Positions 9,014-18,250 of a DNA stretch of 64,000 nt are shown here, in pieces. The stretch is from Acidobacteriota bacterium (GTDB lineage Bacteria; Acidobacteriota; Thermoanaerobaculia; UBA5066; Gp7-AA6). The notes under the pieces were generated by a model that saw only the letters and a program-made list of their open reading frames with translations, was not told the DNA's origin and ran no database searches. The DNA is taken from assembly GCA_020199905.1 (NCBI GenBank), contig JAIVJS010000006.1:53386-117385 (forward strand). Reading direction: 5' to 3'. Numbering within the stretch: position 1 is the first letter of the stretch; every line of letters starts with the position of its first letter. Made by a program: the position numbers and the translations under genes.

Positions 9014-10033
9014 CTACCCCGCCAGATGCCAGTCGCTGTGGGGCGCCTGGTTCTCGACGAACCATCCGTGCAGGAGACGCCCGTAGCCGACGGGCTTCCA
9101 ACCGATCGAATCGAAGAAGGGCCGGAGGGCGAAGTGGAGCCGGCGAAGGTTGTAGAGCGGCACGCCCGTGAAGAAGTGGTGCTCGAGGTGGTGCTGCGAC
9201 GAGAGGTACCAGAAGTCCCACCAGCGCGACGGCGTCATGAGCGTTCCCCATTTGGCGGGGTCGTCGGGGTCGATCGCATAGTGCTGGCCGAGCCGGTTCA
9301 AAGCGAACGCGACCGGAAAGACGAGGAAGTAGGGAACGAGGTAGACGCGGGCCAGCACTCCCGCGCCGCCGGCAGCAAAGAGCAGCCCCATGATCCCGAG
9401 GTGGACGAGGATCGTCGCGATCCGCTCCGCCGCGATCCTCCGCCGCAGAGTCGGCGGGTAGCTCGCCGTCTCCTTCGCCGCCGCGTGGAAGTAGATGGGA
9501 AAGAGGGCGGGGGTGAAGTACAGCGCCTTGTACCAGCGGAGGTTGCGTTTCGGGGACAGGTAGTGCCGCTTGGGGTCCGCCTCCGCGTCCCCGAGCTCGG
9601 CGTGGTGGGTGAGGTGCCACCGCGTGAACTGGAGGGCCGAGATTCCGGAGGGGACCGCGTAGAGGACTCCCAGCAGCCGCTCCAGGCCCGGACGCGGCCC
9701 GTTGAAGACGGCGCGGTGGACCACTTCGTGGAGGAGCACGGTGAAATTGAAGACGGTCCAGCCGGCGACCACCGCCGCCGGGATCCAGATCCAGGGCTGC
9801 GCGAACTTCCAGCAGACCGCCATCGACCCGAAGAGGAGAGCGAACTGGCGGGCGGCTATGAGGAGGTGCCGGGCGGGGCTTTTGCGGTGGAGCGACTTCA
9901 GGACGTCGTGGGGGACCGCCCGGGTCAACCGGCCGCGCAGGTCCCGGGATGCCGCGGACCAGTGATGGTCGCCGCCCATCGGAGGGTATTCCTCGGGCCG
10001 GGGGGCGGGAAAGGGGATCGGTTTGGCGCTCAT
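9014..10033 (-). CDS. Fatty acid desaturase
   Basis: Histidine boxes HEVVH, HLTHH, HHLEHH. Confidence 0.9.
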   Translation of the reverse strand: MSAKPIPFPAPRPEEYPPMGGDHHWSAASRDLRGRLTRAVPHDVLKSLHRKSPARHLLIAARQFALLFGSMAVCWKFAQPWIWIPAAVVAGWTVFNFTVLLHEVVHRAVFNGPRPGLERLLGVLYAVPSGISALQFTRWHLTHHAELGDAEADPKRHYLSPKRNLRWYKALYFTPALFPIYFHAAAKETASYPPTLRRRIAAERIATILVHLGIMGLLFAAGGAGVLARVYLVPYFLVFPVAFALNRLGQHYAIDPDDPAKWGTLMTPSRWWDFWYLSSQHHLEHHFFTGVPLYNLRRLHFALRPFFDSIGWKPVGYGRLLHGWFVENQAPHSDWHLAG

Positions 10034-10231
10034 GGGACCAGGCTCAAAACCTCCGTGCCGGGGTGATTATTCTAAGCCCCCTTTCAAAATCGGCTCGCCG
10101 GTCCGGAAACGCAAAAGGGGAGCCCGTGCGCCCGTTCCCGGCGCGCGGCCCGCTCCGGCGGTTGTGCGCCGGCCGGAATTTGCGGCAGACGGGCACGTTC
10201 TCATTCTTCGATACCCGGGAGGACGATTCAA

Positions 10232-10669
10232 ATGCGACTCGCCAGAGCCTCGACGCGCCTCGCGTTGACGATGACTCTCCTCCTGCCACTCCCCCTGACC
10301 GCTTCGATCGTCTCGGACTTCCAGGCCCGGTTCGCGCAGACGATCTGGGCGGCGCAGCAGACCGAGGCCATTCTCCGAGCGCTGCCTCAATCCGCGTCGG
10401 CCGTCTCGACACCGGAAGGCCTGTCGTCCTACGCGGCCCTCCTCGCCGAGAACACCGCGGCGCTGAACGCCCTTGCCACGGTCGGCATCTCGACGGACGA
10501 GCAGCGACGGGCGCTCGCCCGCGGTCTCCAGGCGGTGGCCTCCGCGCTCCACGACCAGAGCGCGCTGGCCGCCAACCGCGGCCTCTCGGGCCTGGTCTCC
10601 AACCTCTCGTCGCTCGAGGAGTCGTGCCGGTCGACGCTGGCGCAGATGGGAGCAGGCGGCAGGCGGTAG
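10232..10669 (+). CDS. Hypothetical exported protein (145 aa)
   Basis: Signal-peptide-like N-terminus; C-terminal GAGGRR and stop encoded within a heptad array. Confidence 0.6.
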   Translation: MRLARASTRLALTMTLLLPLPLTASIVSDFQARFAQTIWAAQQTEAILRALPQSASAVSTPEGLSSYAALLAENTAALNALATVGISTDEQRRALARGLQAVASALHDQSALAANRGLSGLVSNLSSLEESCRSTLAQMGAGGRR

Positions 10670-10679
10670 GCGGCAGGCG
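10652..10679. repeat. Heptanucleotide array GCAGGCG GCAGGCG GTAGGCG GCAGGCG spanning a stop codon
   Basis: Direct reading; TAG at 10667-10669 lies in the third unit. Confidence 0.9.
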
Positions 10680-10725
10680 GAGAAGAAAAAGCGGAGGCGA
10701 GGCCGGGCGAGATCTCTATCCCTTT

Positions 10726-10760
10726 CGATTCCCGATTCCCGATTCCCGATTCCCGATCTC
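10726..10760. repeat. Heptanucleotide array (CGATTCC)x4 + CGATCTC
   Basis: Direct reading. Confidence 0.92.
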
Positions 10761-10812
10761 GTTGACCGCGGAGTACCGCGGCCGTCTCGCTCCCGTTGGT
10801 CGCTCGGCTCCC
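10761..10812 (+). repeat. 52-bp dispersed element, copy 1
   Basis: GTTGACCGCGGAGTACCGCGGCCGTCTCGCTCCCGTTGGTCGCTCGGCTCCC. Confidence 0.9.
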
Positions 10813-10825
10813 GATTCCGGTCCCA

Positions 10826-10852
10826 AAGAAAAAGGCCCCCGGGCGGGGGCCT
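10826..10852 (-). terminator. Rho-independent-like terminator for the minus-strand gene at 10875
   Basis: AAAGAAAAAGGCCCCCGGGCGGGGGCC; on minus strand GGCCCCCGCCCGGGGGCC followed by TTTTTCTTT. Confidence 0.75.
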
Positions 10853-10874
10853 CGGGAACCGGCGGGCATCCGCC

Positions 10875-11231
10875 CTACGTTCCCTGCTCCATGTTCGCGA
10901 CCGTGATGATCTTCTTCTCTTTTTCCATCGAACCCTTGACCGTCACCTTCTTGCCCGCCATGCCGGCCATCTTGGCCATCATCGCGTCGTCGCCGGAAAG
11001 CACGAAGACGCTCTTGTCGTCGGGCGTGTAGAGGGCCCACTTGGCTCCCTTTTCCTTGACGCACTTGACGGCGCAGTCGGCGTGCTCCGCCTTCGCGCCC
11101 GCGGCTCCGCAGTGAGTCTCCGTCACGTAGCCCGTCCAGCTGCCGTCGGCTTTATCCGCGGCCGGGGCGGCCAGCGCGATGAATCCGATCGCCACGGCGG
11201 CAACGAGCGCGCGAGACAGAATCTTCTTCAT
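10875..11231 (-). CDS. Small exported hypothetical protein (about 118 aa)
   Basis: MKKILSRALVAAVAIGFIALAAPAADKADGSWTGYVTETHCGAAGAKAEHADCAVKCVKEKG...; signal peptide. Confidence 0.8.
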   Translation of the reverse strand: MKKILSRALVAAVAIGFIALAAPAADKADGSWTGYVTETHCGAAGAKAEHADCAVKCVKEKGAKWALYTPDDKSVFVLSGDDAMMAKMAGMAGKKVTVKGSMEKEKKIITVANMEQGT

Positions 11232-11308
11232 GAGACGTCCTCCTGTTGCTTTTCTAGGTCCGGAAAATCCGGCTCCCCGAATCATATACGTTAGGACTCG
11301 TGCATCGG

Positions 11309-12248
11309 ATGAGGGGTAAGGCGCTGCTCTCCGCACTGTACCGGGCGAGTCGCCTCGCACCCCGAGCCCGATCGCTCGAGTGTCGCCGCGGCGCGGAGCG
11401 CCCTCAGATTCTTTTCGGAATTCCGCGCCGGCGACCTGATCCTCTGCCTCGTCTCCGGGGGCGCGTCGTCCCTGCTCTGCCTTCCCCGGCCCGGTGTCAC
11501 GCTGGCGGAGAAGCGGCGGCGGATCCGGGAGCTCTCTCGCGCCGGGGCATCGATCGACGCGCTCAACAGGCTGCGCACCTCGCTCTCCCGGGTCAAGGGT
11601 GGCGGGCTCGGGCGGGCGACGGAGGCGACTCTCGTCACGCTGGTCCTGTCCGACGTGCCGGGCGATCGTCCCGAGCTGGTGGGTTCCGGGCCCACCCTCC
11701 GGGGCGGGCGGGGGGATCTCGTGCGGGTCGTGGGGTCCAATCGGATGGGCCTCGAGGCCGCGCGTGATTTCGCGCGACGCCGCGGCCTCGAGCCCCGGAT
11801 GCGCGCGCGCCGCCTCGCGGGCGAAGCCGCCGAGGAGGGACGGCGCGTCGGACGATGCGCCCTGAACCTTCCCACGGGCGGGGTTCTGATCGCGGGGGGA
11901 GAGACGACGGTGCGCCTGACGCCGCTGTCGGGGCGAGGGCGGTCTAGGCGCGGCGGGAGGACCCTCGAGCTCGGGCTCGGCGCCGCGGAGGTGCTGGACG
12001 GATCTCGCGCGGCGCTTCTCGCGGCGGGCTCCGACGGGCGCGACGGCAGCTCCCGGGCGGCGGGCGCGTTTACCGACGGCTCGACGCTCGAGCGCGCGAG
12101 CCGCCTCGGTCTTTCCGCGGAGCGCTCGCTCGCCCGTCACGACACGGAGCCGTTCTTCGATGCCCTCGGAGACCTGCTCGTGACCGGTCCCACGGGCACG
12201 AACGTGTGCGACTGGGTCTTCGCGATCGGGCCGAAAACATTGATATAA
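11309..12248 (+). pseudogene. Glycerate 2-kinase (GckA/MOFRL type) with an out-of-frame 5' internal deletion
   Basis: MRGKALLSALYRAS in one frame, then SHPEPDRSSVAAARSALRFFSEFRAGDLILCLVSGGASSLLCLPRPGVTLAEKRRRIRELSRAGASIDALNRLRTSLSRVKGGGLG... in another, to ATG-PTGTNVCDW end. Confidence 0.8.
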
Positions 12249-12261
12249 TTGGCGGTTCGCC

Positions 12262-13842
12262 ATGCGTCCGACCGACAAGAACCGGGAGCTCGCCCTCCTC
12301 GAGCGATTCACGGAGACGCCGAAGCGATTCGGCGCCTACCGGATCGCGCTCGGCTTCCCCAACTCCTACGAGATCGGGATGTCGAATCTCGGTTTCCAGT
12401 GGGTGTACCGGCTCTTGAATCGCGTCCCGGATCTCGTGTGCGAGAGGTTCTTCTTCGAAGACGGGGAGCCCGCCGTGACTTTCGAGACGGGCGCGCCGCT
12501 CTCGGAGTTCGGGCTCCTGGCGTGGTCGCTCTCCTGGGAGATGGACGTCGTCAACATTCTGAAGACCCTTCGAGCGGCGCGCGTCCCGGAACGCCGCGAT
12601 GCGCGCGACGACCGGCACCCGGTGCTCCTCGTGGGCGGAGACATCGCGCGCATGAACCCCGCCGCGCTGACGCCCTTCGTGGACATCTTCGCGCTCGGCG
12701 ACGGAGAGCGGCTGGTCCCGCGCATCGCGGAGCTGGTTCAATCGGGCTTCTCTCGCGAGGACTTCCTGTCCGCCGCCGCGAGGATCCCGGGCTTTTTCGT
12801 GCCGGCGATCCACGGCCCGCGCGCCGAGGCGGCGGAGAGCGGCAAAGTGGTCATCCAGCAGCCGATGTCGCGCAGGGACATCACGCCGTTCTTCGAGGTC
12901 CCGCACACGACCGCCCTGACCCCGAGGACGGAGCTCGCCGAGAAGCTGCTGATCGAAATCTCGCGCGGATGCACGGAGATGTGCCGGTTCTGCTGGGCGG
13001 CGTATGCCATGGCTCCGATCAAGCAGTACCCCGCGTCGTCGATTCTCAAGATCGAGAGAGACGCCAGGCCGCTGACCGACCGGGTCGGTTTGATCGCGAC
13101 GGCCGTCTGCGACCACCCGGAGATTGAGACGATCCTGGCCGGACTCTCGGAGCTCGAGTTTCACATCGCGCTCTCGTCCATCAAGATCGACGCGATCGAG
13201 GCGCCGATTCTCGAGATCCTGGCCCGACAGGGGGAACGGGCCCTCGCGATCGCGCCCGAGGCCGGCAACGAGCGGCTGCGCCGCCACATCAACAAGAAGG
13301 TCTCCGACGCGATGCTTCGGGAGAAGGCGCGCCTGGTGTTCGCGCACGGGTTCACGCGCTTGAAGCTCTACCTCCAGGTCGGGCTCCCGACGGAGACCGA
13401 CCAGGACGTCCGGGACATCGTCTCGACCGTGGCCGATCTCCGTGAGATCGCCATCGCCGAAGGCCGCGCCGCGGGCCGCGTCGCCCAGCTCGTCCCGAGC
13501 GTCAACGCCTTCATTCCGAAGCCGCACACGCCCTACGAGGACGAGTCCCTGGCCTCCGAAGAGTCGCTGAAGGAAAAGCTCGCGTTTCTCCAGCACGAGT
13601 TCGAGGGGATGGGCAACGTGGCGTTCCGCGGAATGTCGGTCGGGGAGGCGGTCTGGGAGGCCTACCTCGCGAAAATGGACGAAACGGGCGCCGACATCCT
13701 GGAACAGGCCGCGTCGGGCGTTCCCGTCCGCCGTCTCTTGAAGGAGCACCGCGAGAGGATCGCCGCCGTCGTCCGTCCGGAGTCCGTGAATCCGGCGGCG
13801 GCCGCGGCGCCCGCCCCGTGGGCGTTCATTTCGAAGCGCTGA
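12262..13842 (+). CDS. B12-binding-like/radical SAM protein (TIGR03960-like)
   Basis: ISRGCTEMCRFCWAAYAMAPIKQYP (CxxxCxxC); ALAIAPEAGNERLRRHINKKVSD; TATAAT at 12244-12249 upstream. Confidence 0.88.
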   Translation: MRPTDKNRELALLERFTETPKRFGAYRIALGFPNSYEIGMSNLGFQWVYRLLNRVPDLVCERFFFEDGEPAVTFETGAPLSEFGLLAWSLSWEMDVVNILKTLRAARVPERRDARDDRHPVLLVGGDIARMNPAALTPFVDIFALGDGERLVPRIAELVQSGFSREDFLSAAARIPGFFVPAIHGPRAEAAESGKVVIQQPMSRRDITPFFEVPHTTALTPRTELAEKLLIEISRGCTEMCRFCWAAYAMAPIKQYPASSILKIERDARPLTDRVGLIATAVCDHPEIETILAGLSELEFHIALSSIKIDAIEAPILEILARQGERALAIAPEAGNERLRRHINKKVSDAMLREKARLVFAHGFTRLKLYLQVGLPTETDQDVRDIVSTVADLREIAIAEGRAAGRVAQLVPSVNAFIPKPHTPYEDESLASEESLKEKLAFLQHEFEGMGNVAFRGMSVGEAVWEAYLAKMDETGADILEQAASGVPVRRLLKEHRERIAAVVRPESVNPAAAAAPAPWAFISKR

Positions 13843-13868
13843 AAACACCAGAAACAAACGGAGCTGTC

Positions 13869-15338
13869 ATGAGACGTCTTTCCTCGCGCCTCACGCGGAG
13901 CCGCGCCCGGCGGATGCCCGGAATCGCAGCGTGGATGCTGGCCGCCGGGCTCGCCTCCTTTCCTCCCGCTCGCCCCGCCTCCGCTCTCGACCTTCCGCCC
14001 GTCACCGCGCCCCGCGAGATGTTCCGGGCGCACCGCGAGAAGTTCCTGGCGAAGCTCGCCCCCGGCTCCGTCGCGATCCTGCACGCCGCTCCGCTGCGGA
14101 CGATGTCCAACGACACGGAGTACCTCTACAGGCAGGACTCGGACTTCTACTACCTGACCGGCCTCGAGGACGCCGATGCGATCGCCGTCTTCCGCCCCGG
14201 CGCCGCGGACGGCAAGCGCTACGTCCTCTTCGTCCGCGCGCGAGACGCCCGCGCCGAGACCTATCAGGGCCCGCGGCCCGGTCCCGAGGGGGCCGTCTCG
14301 ACCTTCGGCGCCGACGCCGCCTTTCCGATCGCGGATTTCCAGGACTCGATCGCCAAATCGGGCGAAGTCCGCGGCTCCCTCGGCGGGTATCTCGCCGGCG
14401 TCGATACCGTGTATCTGTGGGACGGCGGAGACGAGGCGTGGGCGGACAGGTTCCGCGCCACGCTGTCGAAGCTGCGCGCGCGGGACGCCGGTCCCGCGGC
14501 GGTGGTCGATGCGCGGGAAGTCCTGCACGAGCTCCGGCTCGTCAAGGACGCCGATGAGCTGGCGCTTTTGCGGCGCGCGTCGGAGATCTCTGCCCGCGCC
14601 CACGCGGTCGCCATGGCGGCCGCCGCCCCGGGCAAGTACGAATTCGAGGTGCAGCAGGCGCTCGACTCCTACTGCGGCGCCAACGGCGTGCGCCGCATGG
14701 CGTATCCGTCGATCGCGGCCTCCGGACCAAATTCCGTCTACCTCCACTGGGACCGCAACGACCGCGAGCTGGCGGACGGCGACGTCCTCTTGAACGACTC
14801 GGGGGCGGAATACCGTTATTACGCGGCGGACGTCACGCGCACGTACCCCGTCAACGGGCGCTTCAGCCCCGAGCAGCGGGCCGTCTACGAGGCCGTCCTG
14901 ACAGCGCAGAAGGCCGCGATCGCCCGCATCCGGCCAGGGGCGACGCACGACGACATCGAGCAGGCCTCGGCGCGATCCCAGACCGAAGGGCTCGTCCGGC
15001 TCGGCCTCCTCTCCGGCGACGTCGACAAGCTGGTCTCGGAGCGCGCCTATTTCAAGTTCACCCGCCACGGGATCTCTCACTGGGTCGGGATGGACGTTCA
15101 CGATCCCGCCCGCTACCGCGTCGGGTCGGGGTCCCGGGTACTCGCGCCCGGCATGGTCCTGACGATCGAGCCGGGCATCTACATCCCGTCGAACATGGCC
15201 GGGGTGGACCGCAAGTGGTGGAACATCGGCGTGCGCATCGAGGACACGCTCGCGGTCACGGCGACGGGCTCCGAATGCCTGTCGTGCGGGGCCCCGAAGG
15301 AGATCGCGGACGTCGAAAAAGCGGTGAGGAAAAGATAG
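13869..15338 (+). CDS. Xaa-Pro aminopeptidase (M24B)
   Basis: NDTEYLYRQDSDFYYLTGLEDADA; LNDSGAEYRYYAADVTRTYPVNGRFS; HGISHWVGMDVHD; MVLTIEPGIYIP. Confidence 0.93.
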   Translation: MRRLSSRLTRSRARRMPGIAAWMLAAGLASFPPARPASALDLPPVTAPREMFRAHREKFLAKLAPGSVAILHAAPLRTMSNDTEYLYRQDSDFYYLTGLEDADAIAVFRPGAADGKRYVLFVRARDARAETYQGPRPGPEGAVSTFGADAAFPIADFQDSIAKSGEVRGSLGGYLAGVDTVYLWDGGDEAWADRFRATLSKLRARDAGPAAVVDAREVLHELRLVKDADELALLRRASEISARAHAVAMAAAAPGKYEFEVQQALDSYCGANGVRRMAYPSIAASGPNSVYLHWDRNDRELADGDVLLNDSGAEYRYYAADVTRTYPVNGRFSPEQRAVYEAVLTAQKAAIARIRPGATHDDIEQASARSQTEGLVRLGLLSGDVDKLVSERAYFKFTRHGISHWVGMDVHDPARYRVGSGSRVLAPGMVLTIEPGIYIPSNMAGVDRKWWNIGVRIEDTLAVTATGSECLSCGAPKEIADVEKAVRKR

Positions 15339-15371
15339 CTGCCGGCTCTCAGCTCTCAGCTCTCAGCTCTC
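15337..15371. repeat. Heptanucleotide array AGCTGCC GGCTCTC (AGCTCTC)x3
   Basis: Direct reading; begins at the aminopeptidase stop. Confidence 0.9.
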
Positions 15372-15408
15372 AGCCAGCGCGCACGGAGAACGGAAGACTG
15401 ATAACCGT

Positions 15409-16296
15409 TCACTCCGCCGGCACCAGGATCGAGACCTCGTGGTCCGAAGCCCGGCACAGGATCGGCGTCTCGAGCACGCAGTCTCCATCCACCTGGACCT
15501 CCACGGGGTAGGGCTCGAGTGAGCGGATCTCGATCGTCCGGCCGCGGACGGTCCTGGCGATCCCGTCCTGGAGATGGCGCGACTTTCCGCGCTCCATCCT
15601 CTGGAACAGGGAGAAGAACTTCCACCTGTTTCGTCCGGAGAAGAGCATCGCGTCCATCTCCTCCGCCTCGAGGGAGGCGTCGGGGGCGATGATCCACTCG
15701 CCGGCATAGCGCGACGCGTGGCAGATCACCGCGAACGTGGCGTCGTGCGCCACGCCGTCGACGACGACCTCCAGCCTGGGAAATTCGTACCGGAAGAACT
15801 CCGGCGCGACCGTGCAGAAGATTCCCGCGCGTCCGAACCAGCGTTTCAAGAGCGGGCTCATGCGGCCCATGATCCGGGCGTCGAGTCCCGCTCCCGCCCA
15901 CAGCAAAAACGGCCGGTCGTTTGCCGTGAGGAGGCGGACGCGCCGGGGAATGCCCGAGAGCAGAAGCTCCTGAGCGCGGTCGATCGAAAGCGGAATCGAG
16001 AGCTCGCGGGCGAGCACGTTGGAGGTTCCTCCGGGAAGCACGGCGAGCGGGACTTCCGAGCCCGAGAGGCCCCAGGCGGCCTCCGAGATCGTGCCGTCGC
16101 CTCCGCACGCCGCCACGAGATCGACTCCCCGCTGGACGAAGTCGCGGACGATCTCGGTGGCGTGCCGCGGCCCCTCAGTGGGGGCGTTCACGAGCTCGAC
16201 GCCTCGAGGCCGCATCTCCTCGATCAGCCGCGACATGCGTGCGCGGCGGTCCCGCTGGCCGGCGGTCGGGTTGTAGATCAGGACCCCCCGCTTCAT
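15409..16296 (-). CDS. Diacylglycerol kinase-family lipid kinase
   Basis: MKRGVLIYNPTAGQRDRR...AACGGDGTISEAAWGL...LAVLPGGTSNVLARELSIP. Confidence 0.92.
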   Translation of the reverse strand: MKRGVLIYNPTAGQRDRRARMSRLIEEMRPRGVELVNAPTEGPRHATEIVRDFVQRGVDLVAACGGDGTISEAAWGLSGSEVPLAVLPGGTSNVLARELSIPLSIDRAQELLLSGIPRRVRLLTANDRPFLLWAGAGLDARIMGRMSPLLKRWFGRAGIFCTVAPEFFRYEFPRLEVVVDGVAHDATFAVICHASRYAGEWIIAPDASLEAEEMDAMLFSGRNRWKFFSLFQRMERGKSRHLQDGIARTVRGRTIEIRSLEPYPVEVQVDGDCVLETPILCRASDHEVSILVPAE

Positions 16297-16449
16297 GCCG
16301 GGAGCCGCTCCGGGCACGGCCGGCGATCGAAGAGTGAGCACGGCCGCGGCCCTGCACGGCCGGGGCCACCCGACGCCGGACGTCCTGCCATCGAGGCGAG
16401 CCGCATCGCTGCGCCGCCGCGAGCAGGCGCATCCATCGTCGTCGGCCTT

Positions 16450-17469
16450 TTAGAAGAGCGATCCGTCGCGGAGCGGCGGCGTGATGCCGAGATGGCGGTA
16501 CGCGCTCGCGGAGGCCACCCGGCCGCGCGGGGTGCGCTGAAGAAATCCCGCCTGGATGAGGTAGGGCTCGTAGAGGTCCTCGAGCGTCCCCCGGTCTTCG
16601 CCGATCGACGCGGCGATAGAGCCGATGCCGACGGGTCCGCCGGCGAACTTCTCGATGATCGTGGAAAGGATCCTGCGATCGACTTCGTCGAAGCCGTGCT
16701 CGTCGACCTCCAGGCGCGCGAGGGCCTGCCGCGCCGTGTCGAGATCGATGGAGGACTTGCCGCCCACTTCGGCGAAATCGCGCAGCCTTCTCAAGAGCCG
16801 GTTCGCGATGCGGGGAGTCCCGCGGCTCCGTCCCGCAATCTCCCGGGCCGCCTCGTCCGAGATGCGGATGCCCAGGATCCGGGACGAGCGGTCGATGATC
16901 AGGGCGAGGGAGGCGGCGTCGTAGAAATCGAGGCGCAGCGCGATCCCGAAACGGGCGTGCAGAGGCTGCGAGAGCAGGCCCGGGCGCGTGGTGGCTCCGA
17001 TCAGGGTGAAGGCGGGCAGGTCGATCTTCATCGTCCGCGCCATCGGTCCCTCGCCGATCAGGATGTCGAGCCGGAAATCCTCCATCGCGGGATAGAGGAT
17101 CTCCTCGACCGCCGGATTCAAGCGGTGGATCTCGTCGACGAACAGGACGTCCTTCGCCTGCAGGTTCGTCAGGATGCCGGCGAGATCTCCGGCGCGGGTG
17201 ATCATCGGGCCCGACGTGACCCGGAGGCCCGCTCCCATCTCGCGGGCGACGATGTGGGCGAGCGTGGTCTTGCCGAGCCCCGGTGGGCCGGTGAGCAGGA
17301 CGTGATCGAGAGGATCCCCGCGCCCTTTGGCGGCCTGGAGAAAGACGGCGAGGTTGTCGCGGACCTTCTTCTGCCCGATGTACTCGGCCAGCCACTGCGG
17401 ACGCAGCTTCGGCTCGACGGCGATGTCGTCGTCGAGAGCGGTTCCAGCGAGCACGTCTTTGTCGGGCAT
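16450..17469 (-). CDS. ruvB: Holliday junction branch migration helicase RuvB
   Basis: [65 protein letters not shown]. Confidence 0.97.
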   Translation of the reverse strand: MPDKDVLAGTALDDDIAVEPKLRPQWLAEYIGQKKVRDNLAVFLQAAKGRGDPLDHVLLTGPPGLGKTTLAHIVAREMGAGLRVTSGPMITRAGDLAGILTNLQAKDVLFVDEIHRLNPAVEEILYPAMEDFRLDILIGEGPMARTMKIDLPAFTLIGATTRPGLLSQPLHARFGIALRLDFYDAASLALIIDRSSRILGIRISDEAAREIAGRSRGTPRIANRLLRRLRDFAEVGGKSSIDLDTARQALARLEVDEHGFDEVDRRILSTIIEKFAGGPVGIGSIAASIGEDRGTLEDLYEPYLIQAGFLQRTPRGRVASASAYRHLGITPPLRDGSLF

Positions 17470-17477
17470 GGAAAGAA

Positions 17478-17512
17478 GTTAAGCGTTGAGCGTTTTCCGT
17501 TGGGCGTTCACG
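17478..17512. repeat. Heptanucleotide array GTTAAGC GTTGAGC GTTTTCC GTTGGGC GTTCACG
   Basis: Five 7-nt units. Confidence 0.75.
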
Positions 17513-17529
17513 CGAGTATCTTCCATACC

Positions 17530-17557
17530 GCTGACAGCTGAAAGCGGAGAGCTGACA
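17530..17557. repeat. Heptanucleotide array GCTGACA GCTGAAA GCGGAGA GCTGACA at the 3' end of ruvA
   Basis: Direct reading. Confidence 0.85.
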
Positions 17558-17562
17558 GCTTC

Positions 17563-18153
17563 CTACCCCCCCGTCAGCTTTTTCAACGCGGCCTTCAGGT
17601 AGTCCCCGAAATCGGAAGGCGCGCCCGCGCGAGCGATGCCGTCGACGACGCGCTCGGCGTCCGCCTTCCGGTAGCCCAGGTTCACGAGGGCGGAGATGAC
17701 GTCGTCCGCCGCGATGGAGGGCGGCGTGCCGGCGGCCAACGGCTCGGAGAACTTCTGCGCCTTCTCGGCCAGCTCCAGCACCATACGCTCGGCCGTCTTC
17801 TTGCCGACCCCGGGAACCCCCATCAGCTTGCGCACGTCCTGAGCGCGGAGCGCGGCGACGAGCTCCGAGGGGGGCATCCCGGAGAGAACGGTCAGGGCGA
17901 CCCGCGGCCCGATCCCGTTGACGGTCAGCAGGAGGAGAAACAGCGCGCGCTCGCGCTGCGACAGAAAGCCGTAGAGCGCGAAGGTGTCCTCCCGGACGTG
18001 CGTGTGGATGAAGAGGGATGTCGGACTCTCGGGCTCTGGCAGCTCGTAGAAGGTCGAGAGGGGAATGTGGACGAGATAGCCCACGCCCCCGACGTCCAGA
18101 AGGAGCTGGTCGGGCGTCTTCTCCGCGAGTCGTCCGGTGAGACGGCCGATCAT
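17563..18153 (-). CDS. ruvA: Holliday junction branch migration protein RuvA
   Basis: MIGRLTGRLAEKTPDQLLLDVGGVGYLVHIPLSTF...VPGVGKKTAERMVLEL. Confidence 0.96.
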   Translation of the reverse strand: MIGRLTGRLAEKTPDQLLLDVGGVGYLVHIPLSTFYELPEPESPTSLFIHTHVREDTFALYGFLSQRERALFLLLLTVNGIGPRVALTVLSGMPPSELVAALRAQDVRKLMGVPGVGKKTAERMVLELAEKAQKFSEPLAAGTPPSIAADDVISALVNLGYRKADAERVVDGIARAGAPSDFGDYLKAALKKLTGG

Positions 18154-18219
18154 GGGAGGGGATTGTAGGAGTATTCCGCAGTCAGTTTTTCAGCCCGGTC
18201 TATTCAGAGGGCGACTGGA

Positions 18220-18247
18220 GCTGAGAGTCGACAGCGGACGGCTGACA
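18220..18247. repeat. Heptanucleotide array GCTGAGA GTCGACA GCGGACG GCTGACA
   Basis: Direct reading; at the 3' end of the Cys/Met PLP enzyme gene. Confidence 0.8.
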
Positions 18248-18250
18248 GCT

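Noticed and set aside
15337-15371. Possible CRISPR or minisatellite signal from tandem repeats
   Set aside because: Units are only 7 bp with no spacers and no cas genes are present; recorded as heptad arrays instead.
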